A stretch of DNA of 64,000 bases from JAJDXW01 sp965243335 (GTDB taxonomy: Bacteria > Pseudomonadota > Gammaproteobacteria > HK1). Below the pieces are notes generated by a model. That model was not told the DNA's origin. It was given only the letters and a program-made list of their open reading frames with translations, and ran no database searches. The stretch spans positions 2,046,001 to 2,110,000 of the forward strand of contig OZ251545.1 of the NCBI GenBank assembly GCA_965243335.1, read 5' to 3'. A program made the position numbers and the translations under genes. Below, in pieces: positions 41,973 to 50,886 of this stretch (position 1 is its first letter; each line of letters begins with the position of its first letter).

Positions 41973-43288
41973 GCCCCGGTCCGCCGGCCTCGCCGGGCGG
42001 CGCCCACGGGCGCCGGATCGCGGTCGTCGGGCTCGGCTACGTCGGGCTTCCGGTGGCCGCCGCGTTCGCGGATGCGGGCCCGGTGATCGCCTTCGACACC
42101 GACCCGGACCGGGTCCGGGAGCTGCGCGGGGGAGTCGATCGCAACGCCACCGTCGCCCCGGCGCGCCTCGCCTCGCCGCAGCTCGCGTTCACCGGCGCCC
42201 CCCGGGACCTCGAACGGGCCGACTTCTTCATCGTCGCCGTGCCCACCCCGGTCGACGGCGTGAAGCGCCCCGATCTCCGAGCCCTGGAGTCGGCGTCCCG
42301 GACGGTGGGCGGACGGCTCCGGCCGGGCGGGGTCGTGGTCTACGAGTCGACCGTCTACCCCGGCGCGACGGAAGGCGTCTGCATCCCGATCCTCGAAGAC
42401 GCCTCCGGGCTCCGGAGCGGGCGGGACTTCTTCGTCGGGTACTCACCGGAGCGCATCAACCCCGGCGACGAGGCGCACGGCTTCTCCCGGATCGTCAAGG
42501 TCGTGTCCGCGGGCGACCCCGCGACCCTGGAGACGGTCGCCCGGGTCTATGCATCGGTGGTCGAGGCCGGGGTCCACCGGGCCCCCTCGATCCGGGTCGC
42601 GGAAGCGGCCAAGGTGATCGAGAACACCCAGCGGGACGTCAACATCGCGCTCATGAACGAGGTCGCGATGATCTTCGAACGGTTGGGGATCGACACCGGG
42701 GACGTGCTCGCGGCGGCCTCGACCAAGTGGAACTTCCTCCCGTTCCGACCGGGCCTGGTCGGGGGGCACTGCATCGGCGTCGACCCCTACTACCTGACCC
42801 ACGAGGCCATGCGGGCCGGCCACCACCCCGAGGTCATCCTCTCCGGGCGCCGGATCAACGACGAGATCGGGTCGTTCGTGGTCTCGAACGTCGTGCGGCT
42901 GCTCATCCAGGCCGGCGCCGCGGTGAAGGACGCCCCGGTGACCGTGCTCGGCGCGGCGTTCAAGGAGAACGTTCCCGACGTGCGCAACTCCGGCGTGGCG
43001 CGGATCGTCAGCGAATTCAAGCGTTACGGGATGGACGTGCAGGTGTGTGACCCGGTCGTCGACCCCGGCGCGGCGCGCGCGGAGATCGGCGTCTCGCTCA
43101 CCCCCCGCGAAGCCCTCCGGCCGGCCCGGGCGGTGGTGCTGGCGGTGGCGCACGACGCGTGGCGGCGGGAGGACGCCTGGACCCTGGTCGGCGCCCTCCT
43201 CGAAGGAGGGGCCGGGATCGTCGCGGACGTGCCGCGGCTGCTCCCCCGCGACCGGGCCCCCTCCGGGGTCCGTCTCTGGCGGCTGTAG
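41969..43288 (+). CDS. UDP-sugar 6-dehydrogenase (TviB/WbpA-type)
   Basis: The 439-residue protein has GLGYVGLPVAAAFAD near the N-terminus, SPERINPGD, and the catalytic Cys in GGHCIGVDPYY near residue 267. It also has the GAAFKENVPDVRNSG segment of the C-terminal domain. This is the family that oxidises UDP-HexNAc or UDP-hexose to the uronate (TviB/VipA, WbpA). It overlaps the epimerase by an ATGA, so the pair likely makes one UDP-uronic acid. No glycosyltransferase or capsule gene is nearby. Confidence 0.9.
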   Translation: MSPGPPASPGGAHGRRIAVVGLGYVGLPVAAAFADAGPVIAFDTDPDRVRELRGGVDRNATVAPARLASPQLAFTGAPRDLERADFFIVAVPTPVDGVKRPDLRALESASRTVGGRLRPGGVVVYESTVYPGATEGVCIPILEDASGLRSGRDFFVGYSPERINPGDEAHGFSRIVKVVSAGDPATLETVARVYASVVEAGVHRAPSIRVAEAAKVIENTQRDVNIALMNEVAMIFERLGIDTGDVLAAASTKWNFLPFRPGLVGGHCIGVDPYYLTHEAMRAGHHPEVILSGRRINDEIGSFVVSNVVRLLIQAGAAVKDAPVTVLGAAFKENVPDVRNSGVARIVSEFKRYGMDVQVCDPVVDPGAARAEIGVSLTPREALRPARAVVLAVAHDAWRREDAWTLVGALLEGGAGIVADVPRLLPRDRAPSGVRLWRL

Positions 43289-43354
43289 CCCGCCCGCGCT
43301 CCGTGCCGACCCCGGAAGACCCGCCGGCCGGCGCGGGCCGCCCCCGGGCTCCGG

Positions 43355-44815
43355 TCAGAGCCCCGCCGCCTGCGCCATCAGCCGCAGCCAGCGGTCCGCG
43401 TACCAGAACAGGGCGAGGCAGCCGGCGGCCGTCAACCCGATCGCGAGGACGCACGGCCAGGGGGCTTCCGCCACCCCGCCCCCCCCGGTCTCCCGGCCCC
43501 GCTTCAGGAAGGCGCGAACCGGGATCGGGAGGAGGTAGGCGACGGAGAGCAGGGAGCTCAGCATGAGCACCGCGAGCGCCGTGTAATGGCCGGACTCGAT
43601 GGCGCCGAGCGCGAGATACCACTTGCTCCACATCCCGCCGAGGAGGGGCAGGCCCACGATGCTCAGGCTCGCGACGAGAAACGCGCCCATGGTGACCGGC
43701 ATGGCGCGGCCGATGCCGTCCAGCTCGCTCACCTCGGTGCGGTGGTGGGCGACCAGGATGGCTCCGGCGCAGAAGAACAGGGTGATCTTGGCGAACGCGT
43801 GCATCACGATGTGGAGCCCGGCCCCCACGATCCCCCAGGCGCTCGCGAACAGGGCCCCCATCACGATGTAGGAGAGCTGGCTCACCGTCGAGTAGGCGAG
43901 CCGGGCCTTCAGGTTGTCGCGCCTCATCGCGACGAGCGAGCCGGCGAGCACGGTCAGCCCCGCCGCCGCGAGCAGCCAGCCGACGCCGGCCCCGGCCGCC
44001 GCCAGGTGCTCGGTCCCGAACACGTACACGACCACCTTGACGACCGCGAACACCCCCGCCTTGACCACCGCCACGGCGTGCAGCAGGGCGCTCACCGGGG
44101 TCGGGGCGACCATGGCCGCGGGGAGCCAGCGGTGGAAGGGCATGACCGCCGCCTTGCCGATCCCGAACACGAAGAGGGCGAGCAGCCCGGCGGTCGCGCC
44201 CGGGCCGGCGCGGCCGGCGAGGATGCCCCCTTCCCGAAAGCCGACCTCCCCGGCGAGGACCCAGACCCAGAGGATCGCGAAGAGCTGGAACGCGATCGAG
44301 GTCCCGAGCAGGACCCCGAGATAGACCCGCCCCGCCCGCCTCGCCTCGTCCGTGCCCGAGTGGGTGACCAGGGGATAGGTGGAGAGGGTCAGGACTTCGT
44401 AGAACACGAACATCGTGAAGAGGTTGGCCGCGAACGCGACCCCGATCGCGCTCGCGATGGCGATGGCGAAGCAGGCGTAGAAGCGGGTCTGGTTCGATTC
44501 GCCGTGCCCGCGCATGTAGCCGATGGAGTAGATCGTGGTCACGATCCAGAGAAAGCTCGCCACGAGGGCGAACACCATCCCGAGCGGCTCCACCTCGAAG
44601 GCGATCGGGATCCCGGGGATGACCGCGGTGAGCACGGCGACCGGGCGTTCCCCGGCCTCGACGGCCGGAAGCAGGGCCAGGACCTCCAGGAAGAGCCATC
44701 CCCCGGCGGCGAGGCTCGCGGCCTCGCGGACGTTGGGCCAGCGCCCGAGGACGACGACGAGGGCCGCCCCGGCCAGGGGCAGGGCCACGCAGAAGACGAG
44801 GCCCGGGGCTTCCAC
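43355..44815 (-). CDS. Proton-conducting antiporter subunit, MrpD/NuoM family (second copy)
   Basis: This 486-residue multi-pass protein belongs to the NuoL/M/N-MrpA/D family: about 14 hydrophobic segments, a conserved Glu in YEVLTLSTYPLV near residue 140 and a Lys-containing helix GIGKAAVMPFHRWLPAAM near 220. The GTG start directly follows the stop of the first MrpD-like gene. It may substitute for part of the missing MrpA large subunit. Confidence 0.88.
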   Translation of the reverse strand: MEAPGLVFCVALPLAGAALVVVLGRWPNVREAASLAAGGWLFLEVLALLPAVEAGERPVAVLTAVIPGIPIAFEVEPLGMVFALVASFLWIVTTIYSIGYMRGHGESNQTRFYACFAIAIASAIGVAFAANLFTMFVFYEVLTLSTYPLVTHSGTDEARRAGRVYLGVLLGTSIAFQLFAILWVWVLAGEVGFREGGILAGRAGPGATAGLLALFVFGIGKAAVMPFHRWLPAAMVAPTPVSALLHAVAVVKAGVFAVVKVVVYVFGTEHLAAAGAGVGWLLAAAGLTVLAGSLVAMRRDNLKARLAYSTVSQLSYIVMGALFASAWGIVGAGLHIVMHAFAKITLFFCAGAILVAHHRTEVSELDGIGRAMPVTMGAFLVASLSIVGLPLLGGMWSKWYLALGAIESGHYTALAVLMLSSLLSVAYLLPIPVRAFLKRGRETGGGGVAEAPWPCVLAIGLTAAGCLALFWYADRWLRLMAQAAGL

Positions 44816-46288
44816 TCACCCTCCGAGCAGGGCCGCCGCCGCCCGGTGGGCGACGCCGATCGGGAGCGACGGGTCGATCCCGAACCAGACGTTGGCTCCG
44901 GCGAGCCCCCACGCCGCCGCGACCATCGAGGCCGGCGCCTCCCGGACCGCGGCGGCGGCCGGGGAAGGCGGTCGGAAGTACGCGGACTCGACCATCTTCC
45001 ACACGTAGGCGACGGCGAGGAGCGACGCGGCCAGCATGAGGGCGGCGGCCGGCCACCAGCCCGCCTCGAGGGCCGCCGCGACCAGGTACCACTTGCCGAC
45101 GAACCCTGCGGTGAGGGGGACCCCGATGAGGCTCAGCCCCCCGACCACGAGGGCGGAGGCGGTCCACGGCATGCGCCGTCCGATCCCGGCGAAGTCCTCG
45201 ATCCGGACCGACCCGATCCGGTACGCGATGCATCCGAGGCAGACGAACAGCGCGGCCTTCATGAGCGCGTGGTGGAAGAGGTGGATGAGGGCCGCCGCGA
45301 CCCCCGCGGTCGTGAGAAGGCTCGCCCCGAGCACGAGGTAGCCGATCTGGGCGACGCTCGAGAAGCCGAGCAGGCGCTTCGCGTCCTCCTGCCGGACGGC
45401 GGCGACGGAGGCGGCGGCGATCCCCGCCGCGCCGGCCAGCGCGAGCAGGAGGGGGATCGGCCCGCCGGCCACGAACTCGAGGCCGAACACCGTGAACAGG
45501 AACCGGAGCAGCAGGTAGAGCGACACCTTCGTCGCGGCCCCCGCGAGGAATACGGAGACGGCCGACGGAGCGTAGGCGTAGGCGTTCGGCAGCCAGGCAT
45601 GGAGGGGATAGACGGCGGTCTTCAGCGCGATGCCGACGGCGAGGAACCCGAACGCGGCGGTGACCGTGCGGTGGGGGCCGAGCCCGGAGAGCCGCTCCGC
45701 GAGGTCGGCCATGTTGAGGGTCCCGGTCACCTGGTAGAGGAGCCCCACCCCGATCAGGAAGAACGTCGCCCCGACGGTGCCGAGCACCAGATAGCGAAAC
45801 GCCGCGACCAGCGCCTGGCGGCGGGCCCCGAGGCTGATCAGGACGTACGAGGAGAGCGAGGAGATCTCGAGGAACACGAAGACGTTGAAGGCGTCCGCGG
45901 TGACCGCCATCCCGAGCAGGCCGGCGAGGCAGAGCAGCCACGCGGTGTAGAAGAGGTGGATGCGGTCCGTCTCGACCTCCCGCTCCACGCTCCGGCGCGC
46001 GAAGAGGAGCGCGGCCGCGCTCACGACGCTCACCACGAGCATCACCCACGCGTTCGTCTCGTCCACCCGGTACTCGATCCCCCACGGCGCCGCCCAGGCG
46101 CCGAGGAGGTACGAGGACGGCCCCTGCGAAAGGACGCCCTGGAGCAGGCTCCAGGCCCCCGCGACCGCGAACAGGCTCGCCGCCATCGCCGCCGTCCAGG
46201 CCGCCCGGCTCCACCGCAGCAGCACGCAGACCGGGGCCGCGACGAGGGGGACCACCACCTGGAGCGCGGGAAGGTGGGCCGCGATCAT
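44816..46288 (-). CDS. mnhD: Mrp antiporter subunit D
   Basis: The 490-residue protein shows about 14 membrane segments, an FLEISSLSSYVLISLG segment with the conserved Glu near residue 140, and ALKTAVYPLHAWLPNAYAYAPS near 225 with the proton-path Lys. It is a MrpD/NuoN-like channel subunit. Its ATG overlaps the mnhC stop. The operon order around it identifies the complex as Mrp/Mbh-like rather than complex I. Confidence 0.92.
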   Translation of the reverse strand: MIAAHLPALQVVVPLVAAPVCVLLRWSRAAWTAAMAASLFAVAGAWSLLQGVLSQGPSSYLLGAWAAPWGIEYRVDETNAWVMLVVSVVSAAALLFARRSVEREVETDRIHLFYTAWLLCLAGLLGMAVTADAFNVFVFLEISSLSSYVLISLGARRQALVAAFRYLVLGTVGATFFLIGVGLLYQVTGTLNMADLAERLSGLGPHRTVTAAFGFLAVGIALKTAVYPLHAWLPNAYAYAPSAVSVFLAGAATKVSLYLLLRFLFTVFGLEFVAGGPIPLLLALAGAAGIAAASVAAVRQEDAKRLLGFSSVAQIGYLVLGASLLTTAGVAAALIHLFHHALMKAALFVCLGCIAYRIGSVRIEDFAGIGRRMPWTASALVVGGLSLIGVPLTAGFVGKWYLVAAALEAGWWPAAALMLAASLLAVAYVWKMVESAYFRPPSPAAAAVREAPASMVAAAWGLAGANVWFGIDPSLPIGVAHRAAAALLGG

Positions 46289-46647
46289 GGAGGGTCGCGG
46301 AGGTCGGAGCGGCGGATCTCTTCGTCCTCGACGGTCGAGTACGCCCGGTGGACGCGCACGATGAGCGCGAGTCCGAGCGCGGTCGTCGCGACCCCGACCA
46401 CGATCGCGGTCAGGATGAGCACGTGCGGCAGGGGGTTCGAGTACCGGGTCCAGCCTTCGGCGACGATCGGGGCCGTGCCTCCCGCCATCTTGCCGACGGA
46501 GATGAAGAAGAGGAACACCGAGGTCTGGAAGACGTTGAGCCCGATGACCTTCTTGACGAGGTTGCCGCTCGCCGCGACCGTGTAGAGGCCGGCCATCATC
46601 AGGGCCATGACGATCCAGTAGTTGTAGTGGCCGAGAAACGCTTCCAC
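46285..46647 (-). CDS. mnhC: Mrp antiporter subunit C (NuoK-like)
   Basis: The 120-residue protein has three membrane helices and the NuoK-type pattern ASGNLVKKVIGLNVFQTSV with a conserved polar pair, then DVLILTAIVVGVATTALGLAL-like helix III. It starts at GTG 46647. It lies 18 bases after subunit B and overlaps mnhD by 4 bases. Confidence 0.93.
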   Translation of the reverse strand: MEAFLGHYNYWIVMALMMAGLYTVAASGNLVKKVIGLNVFQTSVFLFFISVGKMAGGTAPIVAEGWTRYSNPLPHVLILTAIVVGVATTALGLALIVRVHRAYSTVEDEEIRRSDLRDPP

Positions 46648-46665
46648 CGCTCCCCTCCCCCGCCG

Positions 46666-47073
46666 TCAGGACGCGAAGCAGTAGAAGAGGATCGTCATGA
46701 CCGCGGCCACCGTCACCCCGACCCCGAACTCGATGAGCAGGATGCCGAGATGCTGGCCGGCCATCGGGTCGGGGAGGAGCACGCCGTAGTCGAGAAACGC
46801 GCCGCCGAGGAGCATCCCCGCGACCCCGACCCCGGCGTAGAGCAGCACCCCGGCGGCCGCGAGGATCCTCACGAGCCCCGCGGGGACCGCGCGGCGCAGC
46901 CGGTCGACGCCGAACACGAGCCCGTAGAGGATGAGGGCCGCGGCGAAGATGACCCCCGCCTGGAACCCTCCCCCCGGCCCGAAGTCGCCGTGGAACTGCA
47001 CGTACAGTGCGAAGACGAGGATGAGCGGGATCATCAGCTTCGCGACGACGTGGAGGACGTGGTGGTGGCGCAT
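46666..47073 (-). CDS. mnhB: Mrp antiporter subunit B
   Basis: The 135-residue protein carries the MnhB domain: GDFGPGGGFQAGVIFAAALIL near residue 30 (21 residues shortened here to the GPGGGFQAG core) and four membrane segments. The ATG at 47073 begins MRHHHVLHVVAKLM. It follows the DUF4040-type protein by 5 bases with GGGAG upstream of the start. Confidence 0.92.
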   Translation of the reverse strand: MRHHHVLHVVAKLMIPLILVFALYVQFHGDFGPGGGFQAGVIFAAALILYGLVFGVDRLRRAVPAGLVRILAAAGVLLYAGVGVAGMLLGGAFLDYGVLLPDPMAGQHLGILLIEFGVGVTVAAVMTILFYCFAS

Positions 47074-47078
47074 GGGGA

Positions 47079-47606
47079 TCAGCTCCCGCGGCGGCTCCCG
47101 AGGAGCGTGATCGCGCCGACGCCGGCGGTGAAGATGACGAACACCTCCCCGAGGGTGTCGTAGCCCCGGTAGCTCGCCAGCACCGAGGTGACCGCGTTGG
47201 GGATCCCGATCTCCGAGAGCGTCCCTTCGAGGTAGCGCGGGGCGACGTGGACGTGGACGGGGGCGAGCGGGTCGCCGAAGTACGGCATGTCGAGCGTCCC
47301 CCACACGAGGGCGCCGCCGGTGGCGAGGACGAGCGCGATCCCGAAGCCGCTCGTCCTGGTCGGGGCGATCCGTTCCCGCCCGGTGAGGGCGAGGGCCGCG
47401 AGCATGAGGATCGTCGAGATGCCGGCCCCCACCGCGGCCTCCGTGAACGCGACGTCGACCGCGTCGAGGATCACGAAGATCGCGGCCGTCAGCAGGCTGT
47501 AGATCCCGACCAGCATGACCGCCGCGAACAGGTTGCGAAGGTACAGGACGGCCCCTGCGGTGACCGCGAGCAGCGCGAGGAGGACCGTGTTGATCAGGTA
47601 TTCCAC
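47079..47606 (-). CDS. DUF4040/MbhD-E-like antiporter subunit (MrpA C-terminal equivalent)
   Basis: The 175-residue protein starts at GTG 47606. Its N-terminal half has three membrane helices and the AFTEAAVGAGISTILML segment of DUF4040 (MbhD). The C-terminal half resembles MbhE, with GIPNAVTSVLASYRGYDTLGE ending in a helix (segment spans residues about 135-155). In classical Mrp operons these parts form the C-terminus of the large MrpA subunit; here they stand alone. The start overlaps the end of mnhG by 13 bases. Confidence 0.85.
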   Translation of the reverse strand: MEYLINTVLLALLAVTAGAVLYLRNLFAAVMLVGIYSLLTAAIFVILDAVDVAFTEAAVGAGISTILMLAALALTGRERIAPTRTSGFGIALVLATGGALVWGTLDMPYFGDPLAPVHVHVAPRYLEGTLSEIGIPNAVTSVLASYRGYDTLGEVFVIFTAGVGAITLLGSRRGS

Positions 47607-47944
47607 GGCGGGTCTACCTCCCCCCGCGGCCCCGGCCCCCGCGGCTCCGACGCGGCGGGCCGGGCCCCTCCGTGCAGGGCGGCCTTGGCGAGCGCATGGG
47701 TGGCGACCGGCCCGGTCAGGAGCACGAACAGCAGCACGAGCGCGAGCTTGACGGTCACGCTCCCGAGGTCCGCGAGGAACATGAAGCCGAGGATGAACAG
47801 CCCGACCCCGAGGGTGTCGCCGACCCCGGCCGCGTGGAGGCGGGTGAAGAGATCGGGAAGGCGCACGAGGCCGATCCCCCCCACGACCAGGAAGAACCCG
47901 CCCGCGAGGACGAACAGCGCGCTCAGGAGATCGGTCGCGGCCAC
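47594..47944 (-). CDS. mnhG: Mrp antiporter subunit G
   Basis: The 116-residue protein has three membrane helices and the family pattern GGIGLVRLPDLFTRLHAAGVGDTLG (residues 20-44; core RLPDLFTRLHAAG). It starts at GTG 47944. A 115-base GC-rich gap separates it from mnhF; I see no gene or clear signal in the gap. Confidence 0.92.
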   Translation of the reverse strand: MAATDLLSALFVLAGGFFLVVGGIGLVRLPDLFTRLHAAGVGDTLGVGLFILGFMFLADLGSVTVKLALVLLFVLLTGPVATHALAKAALHGGARPAASEPRGPGPRGEVDPPWNT

Positions 47945-48059
47945 CCCGGCTCGACCTCCGTGCAGGCACTCCCGCGCCCCCCCCGGCCCGGCGCCGTTCC
48001 CGGCCCTGCCGAGCCTTCTCCCCGGCCCGGCCGCCCGGCCCCGCGCCCCCCTCCCCGCC

Positions 48060-48389
48060 TCACGACGCCTCGGACCCCTCGGCCGGCGCCGGAGGGGGAT
48101 CGCTCCGCCCCGCGTGGCCGAGGTCCCCGTACTCGAAGAACTTGAGCACCGCCACCGTGCCGATGAAGCTGATGAGGCAGTACACGAGGGAGATGTCGAG
48201 GAACTCGGGCCGGCCGGACAGGAAGCCGGCGGCCGCGATCAGGAGGACCGTCAGGACCCCGAAGTGGTTGACGGCGAGGATCCGGTCGTAGACGGTCGGA
48301 CCGCGAAGGGCCCGGAACATGGCGAGGCACATGGCCGCGAGCACCGCCAGGGCCCCCGCGCCCGCGACCCCCATCCCGAACGCGGTCAC
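48060..48389 (-). CDS. mnhF: Mrp antiporter subunit F
   Basis: The 109-residue protein has three helices with the MnhF pattern FRALRGPTVYDRILAVNHFG near residue 27 and an acidic residue in the helix before ISLVYCLISFIGTVA. The GTG start overlaps the mnhE stop by 4 bases (GTGA). The C-terminal tail is Pro/Glu-rich. Confidence 0.92.
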   Translation of the reverse strand: MTAFGMGVAGAGALAVLAAMCLAMFRALRGPTVYDRILAVNHFGVLTVLLIAAAGFLSGRPEFLDISLVYCLISFIGTVAVLKFFEYGDLGHAGRSDPPPAPAEGSEAS

Positions 48390-48883
48390 CGGGGACGCTC
48401 AAGCCCGGACACCCGCCGGTCCATCTCGCGCAGGGCCTCGAAGTCCGGATCGAGGAGCGAATGGACGTCGATCGCGTCGCCGTGGAGGTCGATCGAGACC
48501 GTGCCCGGGGTGAGGGTGATCGAGTTCGCGTAGACGACATGCCCGAGGAGCGTGCGCTGGGTCGCGTCCACCTGGAAGACGGCCGGCCGGATCGGGAGGC
48601 GCGGGTCGACCAGGACCCGCGCCACCGCGAGGTTCGACTTCACGATCTCGACCCCGAGCCACCCCGCGTAGCGAAGCCACCGCCCGGCGCGGAGCGCGAG
48701 CGGAACCGCCTCCCCGTCGATCCGGTCCATGCGCAGGGCGACCCAGAGCGCGAGGGCGCAGGAGGCGGCCCCCAAGGAGAGGAGGAGCGCCCCGTAATGG
48801 CCCGACAGCACCAGCCAGAGCGCAACGAGGAGCGCCCCCAGGCGGACGGCGTGCCGCGTCTCGTTCGGCTGCTTCTCGTTCAA
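48386..48883 (-). CDS. mnhE: Mrp antiporter subunit E
   Basis: The 165-residue protein has two or three N-terminal helices and the soluble MnhE domain: EIVKSNLAVARVLVDPRLPI near residue 80, and ANSITLTPGTVSIDLHGD near 118. It begins at a TTG (NEKQPNETRH). It is the first gene of the minus-strand antiporter operon; upstream is repeat-containing, AT-rich DNA that probably carries the promoter. Confidence 0.92.
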   Translation of the reverse strand: MNEKQPNETRHAVRLGALLVALWLVLSGHYGALLLSLGAASCALALWVALRMDRIDGEAVPLALRAGRWLRYAGWLGVEIVKSNLAVARVLVDPRLPIRPAVFQVDATQRTLLGHVVYANSITLTPGTVSIDLHGDAIDVHSLLDPDFEALREMDRRVSGLERPR

Positions 48884-48990
48884 CGGCCCTCTCGCCCCCG
48901 CCGGCTCCGGCGCGGTCCGTCTATCCTAACCCGAGGCATGTGCGCTGCCGGGATTTTCGCAGGCACGCCTCTCGCAGGAGGCATGTGCGT

Positions 48991-49155
48991 TGTTTGTAAC
49001 CTATTGATATATAAAATATATAACAGAGTTCGAGTATTTTCGCCCCACGGGGACGGTGCTCTTCCACGGTTTTGGTCGGTTCGAGGGGCGGGTTGTCGGA
49101 TTTCACCCACGGCGGCGCTTGCACGGAACCCTGGGAACGCGGGCGTCTCCACCGA
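48991..49155 (+). repeat. Composite dispersed repeat, copy C
   Basis: The order is TGTAACCTATTGATAT, an AT-rich palindromic run ATATATAAAATATAT, CGCCCCACGGGGACGGTG, GGTTTTGGTCGGTTCGAGGG, GGATTTCACCCACGGCGG and CCTGGGAACGCGGGCGTCTC. It is the same modular order as the minus-strand copy near 6.2 kb. The terminal palindrome is cut after its first arm. Confidence 0.85.
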
Positions 49156-49323
49156 AAATCACTAACTTCATGTTTCATCAGGATAAAATAGACAGGCTGG
49201 ACGCTTACCCTCTACTCTTACCCACTATCTTGGGGCGCTATCGGACACTCACGGATACACCCCGGATGCCTGCAGTTGAGCATAGCACGTGCTCGGGCAC
49301 GCCATGCGCACGCTGCCCCGCGC

Positions 49324-49480
49324 GGCAGGGACATTCGTTGTTCACCGCCCCATCCGAAAAGAGCAGTGTCGCTGCCCGGGTCGCGACCCCATCGCTCGGA
49401 AAATGGCCTTTCGTCATACCTGCCCGGGCATCCTCGACGACCCGTTTCAGGCTCTGCTGCGAACAAAGAATGGCCTTGCC
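49324..49480. repeat. Segment bounded by 20-bp imperfect inverted repeats
   Basis: GGCAGGGACATTCGTTGTTC at 49324-49343 and GGCAAGGCCATTCTTTGTTC read on the minus strand at 49480-49461 match at 17 of 20 positions. No flanking direct repeat is obvious. It may be a small decayed insertion or a REP-like unit. Confidence 0.5.
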
Positions 49481-50099
49481 CCGTGCGGCCGGAGTCGAGC
49501 CAGGGCGATGGTGTCCGGCACGCGGGGATGAACCGGGACCACAGGGAGGGGAGGCGCGGCCCGGTTCGGCGAGAGGACTGCTGGGCGGCACGGTCGCCCC
49601 GCGTTCGATCCCGCGGGCCGCCAAGCCCAGGCTCGCGTCCTGTCCCAGACCTCTTTCGTCCAACGTCCCCTCGATCCACGTCCCGTGCGGGTATTCGCCC
49701 GTGGTGACGATGACGCCGCCTTGGGCTCCTTCCCCGCCCAGACCGTGGGTCGCGTCGGTGAGCAGCAGCGCCCCCGCCTCCGTCCGAGGACGGGCGCCGC
49801 CCGCTCGGCTTCCACCGCCAGATGCCGACCGGCTGGCCGGAGGCGCCACACGCGGAAGTGGACGAGAGCGCGCTTTCGAGGCGGACGGCCGCGGTGACGG
49901 GGCCAGCGTCGATGTACCTCGGCGTGCCGCTTCTCACGCCGAACCGCATCCAGGTCTTCAAGCCCGACATGCTCTGCCTGGAGGTGGCCCTCGGCTGCTG
50001 GTTGCGCGAAGCGGCGGGAGGCGGGCAGGATGCGGGCAGGCCGGCAGGCGGCTTCTGCGGGTCCCTCTTTCCGCCGCCGTTGCTTCGCTGACGAGGCGG

Positions 50100-50335
50100 A
50101 CGGAAGGGCGTCGCCTCGCCGCTGGCCGAGATGCGGCGGCTCATCAGGGACAATCCGCACAACCGGGAGGCGATCTTCCCCTACATCGGCGGCGAAGAAG
50201 TGAACACCAGCCCGACCCACGCGCACCACCGCTACGTCATCAACTTCCGCGACTACCCGTTGCGCCGGGCGGAGATCGGGGAGTCATGGGCGGATGCGGA
50301 CGAGGAGCGAAGACGGGAGCTGCGACGGCAGACTC
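50100..50335 (+). pseudogene. Fragment of a large N6-adenine DNA methyltransferase / type II RM protein
   Basis: One plus-strand frame reads LAEMRRLIRDNPHNREAIFP, then YIGGEEVNTSPTHAHHRYVI, then NFRDYPLRR and a charged tail. This resembles a late segment of large class I SAM-dependent DNA methyltransferases of phage-defence and restriction systems, in which an IFPYxGGEE motif is followed by RYVINF. Upstream in the same frame is a stop at 50089-50091, and downstream the similarity ends by about 50335. No catalytic NPPY motif is present. It is a broken remnant. Confidence 0.6.
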
Positions 50336-50441
50336 TATGGCGCGCCTCGGGTTCACGCCGAACTCGCAGCTCGGGGTCGTGCGGTGGGCCGAAAGCGCGT
50401 TGCGCGGCGAGTGCCGGGACTGCGAGGCAGTGCGGCTGGGG

Positions 50442-50798
50442 TCAGAGCGGAACAATTCGCGGTGCCCGGCCTGCCGGGTCAAGCGTAACGCAACGCAAAT
50501 ACGCGTCGTTATGTGGCCCTATCGGGTCCGGTTCGTTCCGCAGATCAGATGGATAAGTCGCGCACTGTCCGTAGAGATTGCCGACCTCTAGGACTCGCCA
50601 CCCCTTCTCCTGCGCAATCCTACTGCACGTTGCGACGGTCTTGTCGTCGCAATCATGGTCCGCCGTCGATGGATTGAGCATTATGAAGGCTACACTGCCT
50701 TCACCCTCGCCAAAGTCGCGGGTCAGATGGTAGCGATAGCGAGGGTCGTCGCCGTCCACGACAGCCGTACCCAGATCACCTGTCAGTGTCTGCACCAT
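50442..50798 (-). pseudogene. Truncated DUF1643 protein
   Basis: From ATG 50798 (GGAGA six bases upstream) the 118-residue frame begins with 20 residues and then RYRYHLTRDFGEG. It continues with FIMLNPSTADHDCDDKTVA, LEVGNLYGQCATYPSDL and DPIGPHND, a clear DUF1643 N-terminal two-thirds. After NDAYLR near 50510 the sequence changes abruptly to unrelated residues, so the C-terminal part is missing. DUF1643 proteins are uncharacterised and often occur in mobile or defence-like contexts. Confidence 0.7.
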
Positions 50799-50886
50799 TG
50801 CTCGTCTCCATTAAACACATGCCACCCGTGCAGCCTCGCCGCCTCCGCCGCTTCGGCGCTGGAGGGGCATCACGGGCGGATGGGCG

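Larger units (their letters stand above)
48884..50100. other. Repeat-containing region with no supported intact gene
   Basis: This 1.2-kb stretch holds copy C of the composite repeat (48991-49155), a short direct repeat GGCATGTGCGYTG (near 48936 and 48980), and a 157-base segment bounded by imperfect inverted repeats (49324-49480). Longer frames exist on both strands, up to 511 codons, but none reads like a known protein. Codon pattern and flanking fragments suggest eroded DNA. Confidence 0.55.

Noticed and set aside
49000..49030. AT-rich palindromic run considered as an origin or attachment site
   Set aside because: It is the variable head of repeat copy C; no iterons, DnaA boxes or integrase gene are present.
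49238..49849. Minus-strand frame of 203 codons in the accessory island
   Set aside because: A short stretch looks protein-like (GGVIVTTGEYPHGTWIEG) but no family could be named and the frame overlaps an inverted-repeat segment.
49056..50591. A 511-codon plus-strand frame in the accessory island
   Set aside because: No recognisable domain, biased composition, and it crosses repeat copy C and lies out of frame with the methyltransferase fragment.
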